Shown here: positions 37,901-50,900 of the stretch, in pieces | Layout: every line of letters begins with the position of its first letter | Numbering within the stretch: position 1 is the first letter of the stretch | Assembly (NCBI RefSeq): GCF_014805625.2 | Contig: NW_023998464.1 | Span: forward strand, 5,185,316 to 5,249,315 | Reading direction: 5' to 3' | Length of the DNA stretch: 64,000 nucleotides | Origin: Glossina fuscipes | Lineage: Eukaryota > Arthropoda > Insecta > Diptera > Glossinidae | Made by a program: the position numbers and the translations under genes | The notes under the pieces: model-generated | Told to the model about the DNA's origin: nothing | The model's database searches: none | Seen by the model: only the letters and a program-made list of their open reading frames with translations

Positions 37901-39143
37901 CGTTAGCAAGCTAGCCTACGGTCGCATTTTGGAGTGATAGTACTCGATTGCTTTCGTATCGGTTTTTGCTTGCCATTCGTTGTATTTACCAGGGAAAATT
38001 TTGTGATACCGTCGAATGTGATGCAACAAAAAAATGCAAAGAAGAGAAAGACAAGTAAATAAATAAATAAGCTAAATATAAAATTTGAAAAAAATTTTAA
38101 TGAAAAAAAGAGAAATCTTATTAAACAAAATTTGGTAAGTTGATTATGTTATGCTTTATTTAAATTGTCAAGTTCTTCTTTCTTAATAGCTAACTTGATT
38201 GTTATATGTTGTGCCGGCCTTTGCTCATTTGAGGTGTTTTCTTATCCACTTTATGGTTTTCTTCTGATATTTGCGATGATCGTGGTTCTATTGTGAGAAT
38301 TTACTTCAACCTTGTCCCCGTAGTTTTGTGAAACTCGTCTGCTTTTTGAACTGACTATGCCAGGCACTGAAGATCACATATCCAAAGTACGTACTTAATC
38401 TATAGTAGTTCTAAATTGTCACTTTTTGTCGTTCACACAAATTTTACCGTTCATTTATCCCCTTTTTAAATTTAGGTCACCAAAGGGCAAAAGCATCGAA
38501 AATATTTATTTGATCTTATTATTTTCGCCTACATTTCAGAATTTCTCTTTATGCCTGTCACTCTTGCCGAATATGTGCTTTTGTAACGATATTTTACTTT
38601 CTTTTGCGTTTTGTTGGACGACATGAAGGTGGTTAGCCATTTAGCCTTCGAGCTAAAATATGGCATCGTGCAAACACCGAGCTCGACCAACCAAATTCTC
38701 ATTAACGAGCTTTCGTCCATTAATCCCAAATGCAAATTCGATGTCAAATTTATTCAAAAACGGGAAAAATAAACTTTCAAGTTAGTAGGTTATCACTAAA
38801 GTTTCCATGGTAAAACTGATGGATCCCGCTAAACCTTCACAACGGCCATAAGCGTGCATAACTTCAATACGTGCGTCGTAAGTTGCTCTAGCTGTTTAAC
38901 TAACGAACTTTCTTGATGCCCTTTCCTTCAGCATATCTACCGCAAAGTAAAAAAGTCGTCCAATTTATCAAGTTCTTGCCATGCCCGTAACCGAACGTAC
39001 GGAATATTACACACATGCATAAGTGCTTGCTGCTCACTTTGAGTTATCGACAAAATTTGCAATTGAAATTACACGGTACAACGGCACATCAAGTTTATGC
39101 GATTGTATGCGACGATTTGAGGGAGACACACCTTTTCACTTTC
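34988..39143. other. Non-coding AT-rich DNA
   Basis: Includes a short GAA run at 36465-36479 and an A-run near 36850-36864. Apart from the unassigned open stretch at 38591-38772, nothing recognised. Confidence 0.55.
38591..38772 (+). other. Unassigned open stretch, 60 codons, protein-like
   Basis: A frame from the stop at 38584 to TAA at 38770 reads VLLDDMKVVSHLAFELKYGI, then VQTPSSTNQILINELSSINP and KCKFDVKF. Its composition is more protein-like than the surrounding AT-rich DNA. I do not recognise the family. A retro-copied gene fragment or a transposon piece are both possible. Confidence 0.3.
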
Positions 39144-39250
39144 TGTATCGATTTAAGCTTATCTGCCCGTCAGTCCATCTGTCTGTCTTATGTTGTGCGA
39201 CATCTTTGAGATATTTTGATCTCATTTCGTACACTAATGTGATTTGGCTC
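39144..39250 (+). repeat. Dispersed fly repeat, copy 2
   Basis: Shares 22 identical bases beginning ATCGATTTAAGCTTATCTGC (39147) with the copy at 16042. It then continues with a GTCAGTCCATCTGTCTGTC block and GAGATATTTTGATCTCATTT, in the same order and strand as copy 1. Confidence 0.75.
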
Positions 39251-39960
39251 AAAAAATAACACTGTTGGGTCAGATCACTTTTTGGAATAAGTGTACGATG
39301 AGGTAGGGAGTTTAATGGAAGCCCGTGGTCGGCTGTAGTTTTGAGTTGTTTTATTTTAAAGTTTCATTCTCTTTAGCAGTTAAAGACATATTTCTGAGTG
39401 AGTTATGGCTATTTCCATATATCTACATTTTTAGATTAGGTTATATAAATATTGTGCGAATATATGCGACACACAAAAAAAGATAAATTTTGGGGTGTCG
39501 AACGATTCAGAGTGAACCAATGTAAGCTTTTCTATCTTTCTAAAGTCAGTCAATGTATTTTTGTACTGAAACTACAGTTCGCCATTTTCGAACAATTTGA
39601 ATTAACTTTGGTAAACTGATATATTTTATGCCAGGAGCGAACGTTAGTGAATACGATGTGAACCGGGTCATTTTTATGATTACCATATAAAACTCTAGAG
39701 AGAGAGAGAGAGAAAAGCTTTTACATGGCAACAAAGTTTAATCTTTAGCAGTTTATATCGAAAATTTGTAAAAAACGCTACTTTGATTAAAAAATATATT
39801 GGGGTAATGTAGAATTACATAAGCCGATTTCGTGGATCATGTCCTATAAGAGAATTTGCACAAAAAATAAGCACCTATAGGGGAGGAAGGCACAACTTAT
39901 GGTGTATTACGACGAAAATCTTCTGACGGGTAATTGGAATTGTATGACCTATTGTGTCGG

Positions 39961-40022
39961 ATCCGGATATTTATATATATATATATATCTCTGCATATAG
40001 CCGCTGATCATATATATATATG
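39961..40022. repeat. Interrupted (TA)n microsatellite
   Basis: TA runs near 39971-39988 and 40011-40022 surround a short CTCTGCATATAGCCGC spacer. Confidence 0.85.
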
Positions 40023-41634
40023 TGTAGAATTATACAGGTTATATTTGAGCTTGCTTTTCAATAAGCAAATTAATGATGCTACTCAGAATCTCGGTGCCAG
40101 ATCTAAGTTCCCTCGGTGCCACATACCACTTACTTTTTGAAAGTTCGTTGCCACTAATGTGAAGCGTCAAACCGTGAAATTGTGCAAAATAAACGGTAAA
40201 TGTGGGGACTATTGTTCAAATTGAGAAGCAGGGATAGACTTTTATCGTGTAAACTAAGAGCAGAGTGTATTGTATTACCCTAGCAAAACTTATTATGACA
40301 TTGTATTTAGCCGGGCTTTAGTTTCAAAAATATCAATTATTCAAATATGTATTCAACTTTGGAAAGAATTTATGTTTATTTTACTATCAATGGACCACCC
40401 GTTGCGCAATAGCAAAATACCGCCAGCGCAAGATGTTTTAAATTTATATACATCTTTGTGCTGATGAAGAGATTTTCTGTGCGTTTCAAAAAAAAAAAAA
40501 ATTAAAATTTTGAAGAACAACACGAACGTGCATAAAATTATTTCTATCTTTTGCAGAACGATGTGCAACTTTATTTCGTTGTTTAACACCACTTGGAATT
40601 CGCCGAAAGTTGTATCTCTGCATGACAGCCAGCAAGTCAGCTTGTGTGCCACTTCAGCTAGCGATGTGTTGCACACATGTTTTGCGCACATGCGCTCATA
40701 TGCCTCGCTTAAGTAGCATAATATGAACTCACCCTAACTTTTTCTACACTATACGGCACGGTCCTGAAAAATTTGCCCTTATTTTCAAAAATTTCTATTT
40801 TCGAAAGAAGGGCGTTAAATTCACAAACAAAGTTGCAAGCAAAATTATTTTATAATTAAATAAAGTAAAAGAGTGCCTTAGGAGCGCAGACAACAGAAAA
40901 GGAAACGTAATTTGTTCACACATCTATTTTTGCTAATCTATCTGTTAGATTTCAAGTAACGGAAACGTTTGTAATTATCAGTACGCTTGATTCAACAATC
41001 TTCACACTAAGGTAGATGAGTTGATTTCACCCGATGAACAATGCTATGCACAATGCAATTTTTCAGATACCGATAATTGGTGATGTTTTGTCTATACTAT
41101 TAGTAATACCATTTCGTCAAATCGTCATCTATGAGTCACGTCATAACATATTGAATAGCGCTTTTTAAAGCTAAGTTAACCCATGCAAGCACTTGAAGAT
41201 CACTACTTCCCTACAGTAGTTTAAAAAAGAATTTTCGATTAACCCGACAACACACAATAGCTTCTGACAGCTTCATTTTGCTTCAAGATTAATTGCAAGT
41301 CGTAACTCGGCACAATTCGGTTGAGTCTACACCTTTGGCCAACTTTGCCTTATAATAATTGAAAATATTTCATTATTTTATTAGTAAGTGCATCCAAAAA
41401 TACATCTTCATCTTCGTAAGATTTTGCGGCAATTTAGCTGTGTCTTCTTGTCCACATTTACGTGGTGCCACTTGTAAGTTCTTAATATTGTAAAAAATAC
41501 TATGGAAAGTTGAAAAACAAATATAAAAAATGCTCGGATACCTTCGGATACTTATCTGCGATAGAGTTGAAAAATTATATTCTTTTTAGGAAACGATCTA
41601 GTAAATATCTGACAGGATTATATATATGTGTACC

Positions 41635-41662
41635 TATATATATATATATATATATATATATA
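41635..41662. repeat. (TA)n microsatellite
   Basis: Pure TA dinucleotide run of 28 nt, preceded by a shorter TATATATGTGTACC stretch. Confidence 0.95.
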
Positions 41663-44593
41663 CTCTTATTGCTTAACGTTGAGATAGGACCATATTCGCG
41701 TTGTTGATTCTCCAAATTTTCCTTTTTACTGAATATTTATTTATTTTTTAGTTTACTGCAGAATAGAATTAAAGTGATAAATTTGAAGTGAATAGAATTC
41801 AAAATCGAAATAAAATTTAGATTAACTTATAATATAGAGTCAAGACACGGCATTAAATTCAAGACGACAGGTACGGGATTTGATACCAACAGATAACAAT
41901 ATTCATTCTTTAATTTGACTAAATATTCAAAGAGGGGGCGGGTAGCGATATAAAATTTTAAAATGATATTTAGAATATTCTGCAATTACAAGTAACAGAG
42001 GGAGAATACGATATGAAACCATCTTTCAATCTAACAACTAGATACAACTTCAGATACAGTTGATAGGTAGAGTAATATCAGCGATCGGGCAGTCAGTGGC
42101 ATACTTGAAGGACTAACCCGTTTATGGGATCAAGAACCGATATTGATATCATTTGTGCAGCGACTCTAGGCCGTCTACGGCGGAACGTTAAGACGTTCAT
42201 GGGTGACGAACACTTTCGGACCTTTAGAGCATCATAATGCTGTGGTCTGTAGCGTACATATGCACAAGCTTTTCCACAAACCTTCTGTAAGAAAACATTG
42301 AGAGCAATCAACTTGTCAGTATTGTCAGTGTTCTCGATTATTCGCCCTGGATTTGGCTATACACCATACCCATTATACCTGTTTATATCATTTTTAAGCC
42401 GAATGTGCCTAAGCATTAATTTCTCTACTTTTTGTACCCACATGCCAAGTTTGCACATGCCCTGAGGAGCTAATTGAAAAAAAAAAAAATTGATGTTCCC
42501 CAAATCTATAAACGTAACCATAATTTCTAAAAACAAAACGAAAAAACGAAAAAAATTTGCCACAAAAACGTGCACAGAGATATACTTAAATGTTCAATGA
42601 ACCTTCTCGCGATTTATGCAGAAATTGTAATCCGCTTGCTGTTGCCATCAGAATTCGTAAAGCAAAACGAATTTCATCTGCTCGCATTCGGCTGTAGATA
42701 GCAAAAGAACTCCCCCCAAGCCCTTCGTAGCTTTTTTTCAACTAATCACTTTTTGCAACTAGCGGTGGAAGATTCATCGTCGTTAACTACAAATGTAAAC
42801 ATTTACAATAGTAGCATTAGTAAAACACTATTTATATATAAATTGTAGCACACATATACATAAATATGTGTATATGTGCATACATGTATATAATGCCGGA
42901 TTCTCCGTAATGTTCATAACGGAAAAGGGAAGGACATATGGAATCTGAAACTTTATGTATATACAGTCATGACTTCAATTATTCCAGTATGGTTCCATTG
43001 AACAAGAAAGAAGACTCACTTCGCTCGCTTTAGGATAGTTGTCTTTCAGTCGAGAGTATTTGCGCCGAAATAAAATTTCAAGCACCGATGGGTCGTAACC
43101 CCTTCTTGCAGGAAGCTTTATTTTCTCGAGGTTATGTTTGCAAATTTTCCCCAATTTCTTTGACATTTCGATTTCTTTGATTACTCTAATTGCAAACTAT
43201 TGAACCTTTGTAAGTTAGTTTTCGCCTTGTAGTCACAGTAACGTTCTTGGAGTTAAACCAACCTTACCGTCCTTCTAATTGTCACAATGTGCTGATAATT
43301 AAAGGATTTGCAAACAAATTTAAATCGATATACACACTCCATGGGCGAGTCTATGTATGGGAGAATTTGTTAATTAACCAATGCCAATTTCAGTAAGAAG
43401 GCACAGAAGCGTAAGTAGTTTGAGCTACCGCTATAGATGATGAGAAGAGTACTGCTTAGGGTCCTTTTTATATAAGAAATTCGGAATTGGGAGATGGAAC
43501 GCCATCCAGCGGCAAGTTTGTTTTAGTGAAAAAAAGGCCGCGTTCAAAGTTGTCTATATACGATGGCATGCAGGTATGTATGTACATATACTTGGCCCCA
43601 ATTGCTTGCACCTATCGCGGCTATAACTAATTTCTGAAATGCTGCTAGGAAAACATGTGTTAAGCTTTACATATTGATGAATGACGTCGAACGGGCCCAA
43701 TGAATGGGTGGCAGGTCGCTATATTAAAAGTCTGCACACTTTTTTGCCACTAGATGGTGTTGATGCCTATACATCTCAAACGAACAAGTGCTTAAAAGAT
43801 GAAATTTCAGCTTACATTTTTTGTGAAAACAGTTATCTAATTCTTTGCTCGTATTTTCAAAGTTTGTTTCAATTTTTCGTCAGTGGATGGAAAGGTACCG
43901 AAAGGCCTGAAAGTTTATCTTAAACTTAATCTTCAAGATTACGCAACAAATGTATGTTAAACGTTGGATTTTTACGAAGGTGTACATTTTCCAGAATGAA
44001 TTTTTTTGTTGTAGCAAAACGAAAGTTAAATGTTAATCAACGTTGTCTTTTATATATCACTATTGCTAATGGGGTAACAAGCATGTGTACTTTATGCCTA
44101 ATACAAGGCAAACGAGACACAATTACTGTAGAAACATCACCGAAACCCAAAAAATATAGAGCCAGGAACTAGAGAAAAAATGGAGACATCTTGCTAAAAG
44201 AAGGGAGTTTCGTCTTTGGCTTTTCGACACCGTGCAATAGATAACCCCTTATAAGGTTCATGATTTACACAAAAGAATATTGAATTGAGTTAAGATCGGT
44301 TAATTTTTGATATAAGTGTCGACGGTGTGCGTTTCAGCTTGCCTTACAACAAATGCAGAATTTGGGAGTATCCCAACTATATTTCCGCAATATTTCCTTC
44401 TAACGAAATGTAAAATCAGTGGGAAGTCTTAGCATCCCCTCTGTTAACGCTGTTCGAACGCTGGCATTGATGTGTTTTCCTTTACAGACAAAAACTTAAA
44501 ATAACACACATGACAGTGGAATACTAAGTGGAATCTAAGAAGAGATGTCACGATTCTCTTAAATAGGTGCAATAACGATCCCTTAAAAATGCC

Positions 44594-44765
44594 GAATCAG
44601 TCTGTCCGACTGTCGGTTTTCTATCTATACGTCTGTGTCCTACTGTAAACCTTTTCCGCTAGTAAAAGTTAAAATATCCGCTTCTAATTTGCCAAAACCA
44701 TTAGATCGCAGATGCGTATTGAAAATAGTTGAAATCACTTAGAAGACACGCCTACAGTGTAACAT
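44594..44765 (+). repeat. Dispersed fly repeat, copy 3 (diverged)
   Basis: A CAGTCTGTCCGACTGTCGG block (44599-44617) is followed at a comparable distance by GCGTATTGAAAATAGTTGAA (44714-44733), matching the right half of the repeat at 15935-16200. The central GATATTTTGATGAAATTT part is not clear. Confidence 0.5.
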
Positions 44766-45118
44766 ACAACGACACGAATTTTGCGAATAATCTACGAATA
44801 GACCTACAGAAGGTCTACACAAATCCACCGAATATAATAGGGTATTGAAATTTCGTTTTTGTTTTTTTCTTCCTCGAAGTTGACTTTTATGTAAAAATGT
44901 CGGGCACAAAAGATTCGGCCATAACGATCTATAGTTTTCTTGTATGTTTCGTTCATTTATTTCCTTTTGTTTTTTGTGGAAGCTTTTGTATTTGGCTGCA
45001 TGCCAAATAACTGAACATGTGCAATATAAGCGCTTTTAGGCCTACATTTAGAGCGCAGTGAACTCATTGCGGAGGCAAAGGGAAGGCAAATGAAAAATGA
45101 AAAAAGCACAGCAATAGC

Positions 45119-45162
45119 AACAATAATAATAATAAAAACAATAATAATAATAATAATAATGA
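45119..45162. repeat. (AAT)n microsatellite
   Basis: Two blocks of AAT units interrupted by AAAAC. Unlike the AAT tails at 19.2, 34.2 and 58.2 kb, no SINE body precedes it on either strand. Confidence 0.85.
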
Positions 45163-47164
45163 GAATAGTGAGAACATAAACAAATAAAATTATAAAAATT
45201 TGTAAATGAACTAGAACTTTAAGAAGGAAATTGTGCGCGATCTCGAATATTTTTGGAAACTGTTTACTAGAAACGTACACTTTGTTTGCTTATTTTGCTT
45301 ACCTTGAACGCATAAGGCTTGTAAACAGCAAAGTGGAAAGCGTATTGGATGCAAACAACAAAATGTTAATGAAGCACTTAATGTAAAGTAAAACATTAAA
45401 ATCGAAGCTTATACGGAGGCGCTCAGCAGGTAAACCAACCCTTTTTACTTTATAAAAGCTGTAAAAATATATGCGTTATATACACATATATAAATATATA
45501 TAATATATGTTCTTTCTATGATAGTTGTTAACATTTATTTAGTTACAGCAACCGTAACAAAAAACAAAAACAAAAGCAACAACAGCGACAATTTCATTTC
45601 CTATGCGAGGGGAAACTTGGCCATATTTTTTAGAGAAAATCGTTTCAATTTTCTATGGAATATATGTTCAATGCACTTTGTGCTTTTTTCCTTTTATCTT
45701 TTCATTCCACAACACGAGACTCTTGCTGCTATAGGGTATTTGACATTAAAAGTGATTCATGATTGCCATAGCCACACACACATAACGATTCACAGGCGTT
45801 TGTTACATCGGATAGCATACAAGGTAGAGCAGAGAATACCGGCAAAATGTGATACCGATAGAACCCATCATATGTATTATGTTTGTTTAAATGTTCGTTC
45901 AGTTACATCGTTGCGCATCATCACTTCTATTGTATGGCTCTGGCTGTCTCTCAGTCTGTCTATCTGTTTGCCTACTTGTATGTTATTTTGTTTGTATTAT
46001 GTTACTGTGTTCTCATTTACTTTTTGTCTGGATTTTGCTTTCGTATGTTTCACGTTTTTTTTTTTTTTTTTGTTTTTCTCCTTTTCGCAACAAACGACAA
46101 AGACAAAAACTGAGGGGTTGCAATTTCCGTATTGATTTTTGTTATTACAGCGTGTTTTATACTTTTATTCGCAATTTTTTTGTCTTTCGCTTTTTTTTTC
46201 CTCTTTGCGCTGGCAGTAATTCAAGCGAGTTTCTCTCACACACACTTGAGACTATAAGCAGAGTTGAGCGGTGCGGTATAGTTGTCTGCCTGGTGGCTGA
46301 CAGACGGGCTGGTTAATGTGTATAAAGCGGCTTTACTTGCCTTCCCTTTATAACAATAGACTTTTGTTATTGCACTTATTTGCAATAGTGTTGATTTTGT
46401 CTCTCGTTTGCAGAGGAAGCCAAAGTGCTAATAAAACACTTTTATTTCTCTATATGCATACATATATATCTATCATATATGCACATATATCTGTTGTCTC
46501 TACAAAGGAGAGAACAATAGAGAATCCTATTGAAATTATATAGAAATAAAAGGTTATTCACATCTTAAATTTACTTAACACTAAGCAGTGTGCAAACCAT
46601 TTCCTAGAAATTTAAAGAATATTTATCTCTTATCTAAATGAAGGAGAGAAAAGTCAAACGCACGTTCGTGTTCCTTTATAACCGACTTTATAAATAAACT
46701 CTACTTCGCAGATCGCAATAAGCATTTTAGTGTAAATTTACGAGCAGAATAATTTTTGCCACACACACATAAAAAAAGTCAAGGGCTTGACGAAGGTGGC
46801 TGCCCAACTTTGAAAAGACATTTGCATAAATTAGATTATAATAGCACAAACCTAAATATTCGTTACTTCAAAGAGGCCTTTGAAAATTGCAATCACGTCA
46901 AAGAGCCAATATCTTCTAAGTTGCTTGCGTACTTAAGCCCGCTTACAATTAGACCTAAGCTGCAGATTAGTTGCACCGCCAAGCGAGCTTTCGAATGATT
47001 TTCAAATATTCATCATTTTAAGCAGATCTTCACTTCGTCGTCCGTTATAGGTCGAAGTTCATTGCTCACAGAAATGAAAGCTGTGCTATCGTTAGCAAAA
47101 ATTTTAGGTACTCACTCTCGCCAATAAATGCATATTAATCGTGACATCCATTCTATAGGTCGCA

Positions 47165-47260
47165 GTTTGGCGATATTTTGATGAAATTTATTACACGGAC
47201 TTCTTTTTGCCCAAGAACGAACGCTATGGACGAAGGGCTTCGATCGAACCATTTTTTTTA
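47165..47260 (+). repeat. Dispersed fly repeat, copy 4 (right half)
   Basis: GATATTTTGATGAAATTTAT at 47172-47191, then ACACGGACTTC, TTGCCCAAGAACGAACGCTA and TGGACGAAGGG follow the same order as the right half of the copy at 15935-16200. It explains the apparent 106-codon minus-strand reading frame over this interval (47112-47432). Confidence 0.65.
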
Positions 47261-47641
47261 ACCATTTCCCGCCCAACACCTTATTTTGAAAGATCGTTAC
47301 ACGCACAACGATATTAATCGAAGCGACGTAAGGTATCCAAGGGTTACTAACCCCACTAAAATCCTTTTTCTTGTTTTCAATTAGGAAAAGAAAATTTGGT
47401 AATAAGTTATACACTACAAAATCTCTTAACAAGCAAAATAGAAAACACTAAGTTTTGCTACATTCACGGTATATGCTTAGGAATATGAAGATAGCGTAAA
47501 CACTTTCACGGTCAGGATAATTGGATCATTTGATAAAAAAGAACATATATATTCAATGTATTTAATTTGAACAATTCCAGGAAATTTAAGAAATGAAATT
47601 CCGTTTAAGTTTTATTTTGCAACAAATTTATAAACATATGC

Positions 47642-47642
<1 letters not shown>

Positions 47643-47677
<35 letters not shown>
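47643..47677. repeat. Homopolymer run of 35 T
   Basis: Uninterrupted T tract of 35 nt. On the minus strand it would be a long A tract, as at the 3' end of a retro-copy, but I see no recognisable retroposed gene beside it. The exact length is probably unreliable in an assembly. Confidence 0.95.
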
Positions 47678-47957
47678 CTTTCAGAAAAAGCTTTTTCCTA
47701 CTTAATTTGGATTATTTCTACAATATGTAAGAGCCCCGTGAACTTGTTTTTGGAATTTACATATGGAACGACCAAGTTAGGGTGTTTCCCTCGAAATGCA
47801 CTCAGTAGACTAAGCCATCAGATGGAAGCATGTAATTAAGACGGATTTCCATTGTTATGCTTATCAAAATGTTGCTCTAGTTATAAACCCTTTAAAATAA
47901 ATATACTTCTAAGTATTATAAATAGAATGGCAATCTTGCATTGGTGAGTGCAAGATA

Positions 47958-47960
<3 letters not shown>

Positions 47961-47990
<30 letters not shown>
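47961..47990. repeat. (AT)n microsatellite
   Basis: Pure AT run of 30 nt, about 280 bp right of the poly(T) run. Confidence 0.95.
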
Positions 47991-47993
<3 letters not shown>

Positions 47994-50900
47994 TGTGTCA
48001 ATTGCATTATCTCCTTAACTAAAAAAATGTTGAAAACTTTCATTGTGCATGAGAAAAACGATTTTTTTTTGTGAGTGCATCGTTAAAATTTCTAAAGTTA
48101 AGCATTAAGGATATTGAAAAAGTCGCAAGTATTTTCCCTTTTGCTCTGTAAATGTAAATAAAAGTTTTCCAACTGTAGAAAAAATTACTGAGATTTCTCT
48201 TTTTAATTTTTATATGTTTGAAACTAATACAGCTGGCCTTGTATTCGCTTTTGTCATAATTGGTACTTTACTGTTTGATTCATGAAACGTTTCAGTTATC
48301 GTAGAAAACCTTTATAATTATTAGCCTTTAATTCTCGAATATATGAGTTTACTGCCGAATTATGACATTTTACGTTATGCTATGATTTTTATTACATTTT
48401 GGGATGAAAACATTTCATTCTCATCTCGCTGTTAGGCATAGTTTCCGTTTGAACTGGAAATTCAGTAATTAATCCAACGATGAGTAAATACGAAAATAAA
48501 TTGCGTTGCTTTCGTACCATGAAAAAAGAACACTTATTGCAGCAATAAAATAGTAATTCTTTCTTTAATTAATGGTGCAAAAGCGAGGAAAAAGTTCATT
48601 AAAAATTCTTCGAATAATATTGGACAGGTTGAAAACATCCTGCGCTATGCGAGACGACGATAATGAGTGAAAAAAGCCGCTGAATTATCGTTGGCTCGTT
48701 TCGAAAGAAATCTTACACAACTACCACCCCAATCAGGTTTGTTAGTATTTGCGATAAATGCTTTCTATATATAGTGCCCGCCTCTGCGACCATGTATTCG
48801 TTCATCTTGAAACTTTCCTAGACTTCTCTCTTGAAGATTATCTTAATTTTAGATTTCTGATTCACTTATATAAAATCAGTAAGTCTCAATTACCCCACTT
48901 TCATTATAGGCGGTTTCATTTCAGCGCTTCCAATACGAACACTAAAATAGTTATATGCACTCGTTGTTGGAACGATGTTCCGCCAAAGCCTAGAACTGGT
49001 CGCAATGGTATTAGTCTCTTTAGGCAAAGATTAATTACCTTAATATTCTTCTATAGACTTCTTCTATTGACCAAAGTCTCTTATGCTTGATTGATTTTTT
49101 TTTTAGAAGCGGGATATTTTAAGAATTCTCGCGACAAACAGAGAAATTTTTGAATGGGTCGATCAGTTTATTTAAATTAATACAAATCCATTTAGCTATA
49201 AAACACTTCTAATAGTTACTTTTACTTCACCGTCGCCAAGCAATTTGTGGACTGAAATCTAGTTACCCAAACTTTGAAGGATTGAAGACAATGTGCAGTT
49301 GAGTAAGTCTCCTTATAATACTATTGCTCGCAGTATGTAAAATACCCTTGCTCTAGAATGCCATAACGAATTCGAGCGAGGGTTTGGCTTTTTAAAAGAG
49401 AAATACTAAAGAGAACGTAAGCAAGATTTTTTAATAATATCTATATATTATTTATTATACTTGAAAGTTGAGATATGTGCATTGGGTTTTCGGAACATTT
49501 ATGCCAGATTTCTTCATTTAACAATAGAAGTAAAGGCAATTGACAGATATGGTATTTTTCCTGCAGAAAATGCGCCGTCGTTCACTAGCTCCATTGAGTG
49601 AGGTTGCTATACATAGGTTCAAAGCAATGCTTATAAGAGGAAGGGCAGGCCATGAGAGAATGCTTAAACAGACAAAAATCTTAAAGTTCATATTAAATGC
49701 AAATTTTTCCATGGACAAAAGTCAATGTTTTCCAAATCTCTCATCAATTAACAACAAAAAATAACCAATGAAGACATTACAATCAGACAAAGACTTAATA
49801 TTCGCTGCCAAATTTAGACATTCATTGTGCAAAATAAGTATAAGATACATGGTTACAGTTTTTTAATGTTCAAAAAATTGACCAAAACTTTTATTGATCT
49901 AGAATGCATTACTTAAATTTAATAAAAATGTCGATAAGCTTACGGTCCATATTTCAGATATTAGCAAAAATATTTTAAAATTTGTGTTGTTTCCATTCAT
50001 TCATCTATGGCAGTTGTCACAGAAGGATTGCAAACAACGCTTTCCAGCTTAAGCAATGGAAATAAGCTCATCATATTTTGCATGCCTACGCTATTCTGGC
50101 AAGTGTATGTTAAGTTGCCCCGAATATATGCAATCACAAGAAGGATTTATGCCGCAGACTCATTCATTGCATCAACCGGTTCAGATCTATAATTAAGTAC
50201 CTGCTTCTGTTTCTCCATTTCCCTCTTTCAGGTCCGTCGACTTTATGAAATTTTGTGTTCAAATTGCAGTTTGCAGTTTTTAATGGCACAATGACATGTT
50301 TTGGCCTCAGCCAAGAATTGAGAAGTGAATTGGATGGAACCAAATCTACCTAACTTGAAAAAGCTGTCACATTTATTTTTTTATTTTTAACAAGATGAAC
50401 GAGCAAATAGTATTTGCACATATGTACATATATGTATTATATATAAATATATTTATTCATCTTTCTTTTTTTTTTGACCACTCATTCAGGTGAAGTTCCC
50501 TGTACGTGTACGAAAACGATTACGGTCAGGAAAAAAGAAGTACAAAAAGGTGCCGCAGCAAGGTGCCTGGGAGGCGTAAGCCCGACATGTTATACCTTTA
50601 CGTTACTTTCCTTTTAGCATAGTTGCGGCCACACGAAAATCGGAATTGAACTATGGTCTACCGCAGTGGGAATACAACGCGGTTATGCTGATTTGATAGT
50701 CACACTTCTTTTCTACTGGAATATGCCACAGTCAAATGTAACGAATTATGATTTGACTTGTTAATGGCATCTGGTAAGTTTGCTTAAGTTCTGGGAGACG
50801 TCTCCTTATTATTGTTTATATAAAGCCCATGGCATGTCCATTATTAAAACCATACAAAGTCTTTATACTGCAATAAAGCATGATTTTTTATATTTCATGA

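Larger units (their letters stand above)
39251..44593. other. Non-coding AT-rich DNA
   Basis: Contains a short AG run (39697-39713) and the TA microsatellites listed separately. A GC-richer stretch at 42080-42300 has frames in both strands but no recognisable motif. Confidence 0.55.

Noticed and set aside
45518..46135. 205-codon plus-strand frame, longest apart from CadN
   Set aside because: Composition follows T-rich DNA (Phe/Leu/Cys strings), two other frames overlap it on the same strand for 250 bp or more, and it spans a poly(T) run. No recognisable family, so treated as chance.
47112..47432. 106-codon minus-strand frame
   Set aside because: Lies over the dispersed fly repeat at 47165-47260, whose order of blocks is on the plus strand; no protein family recognised.
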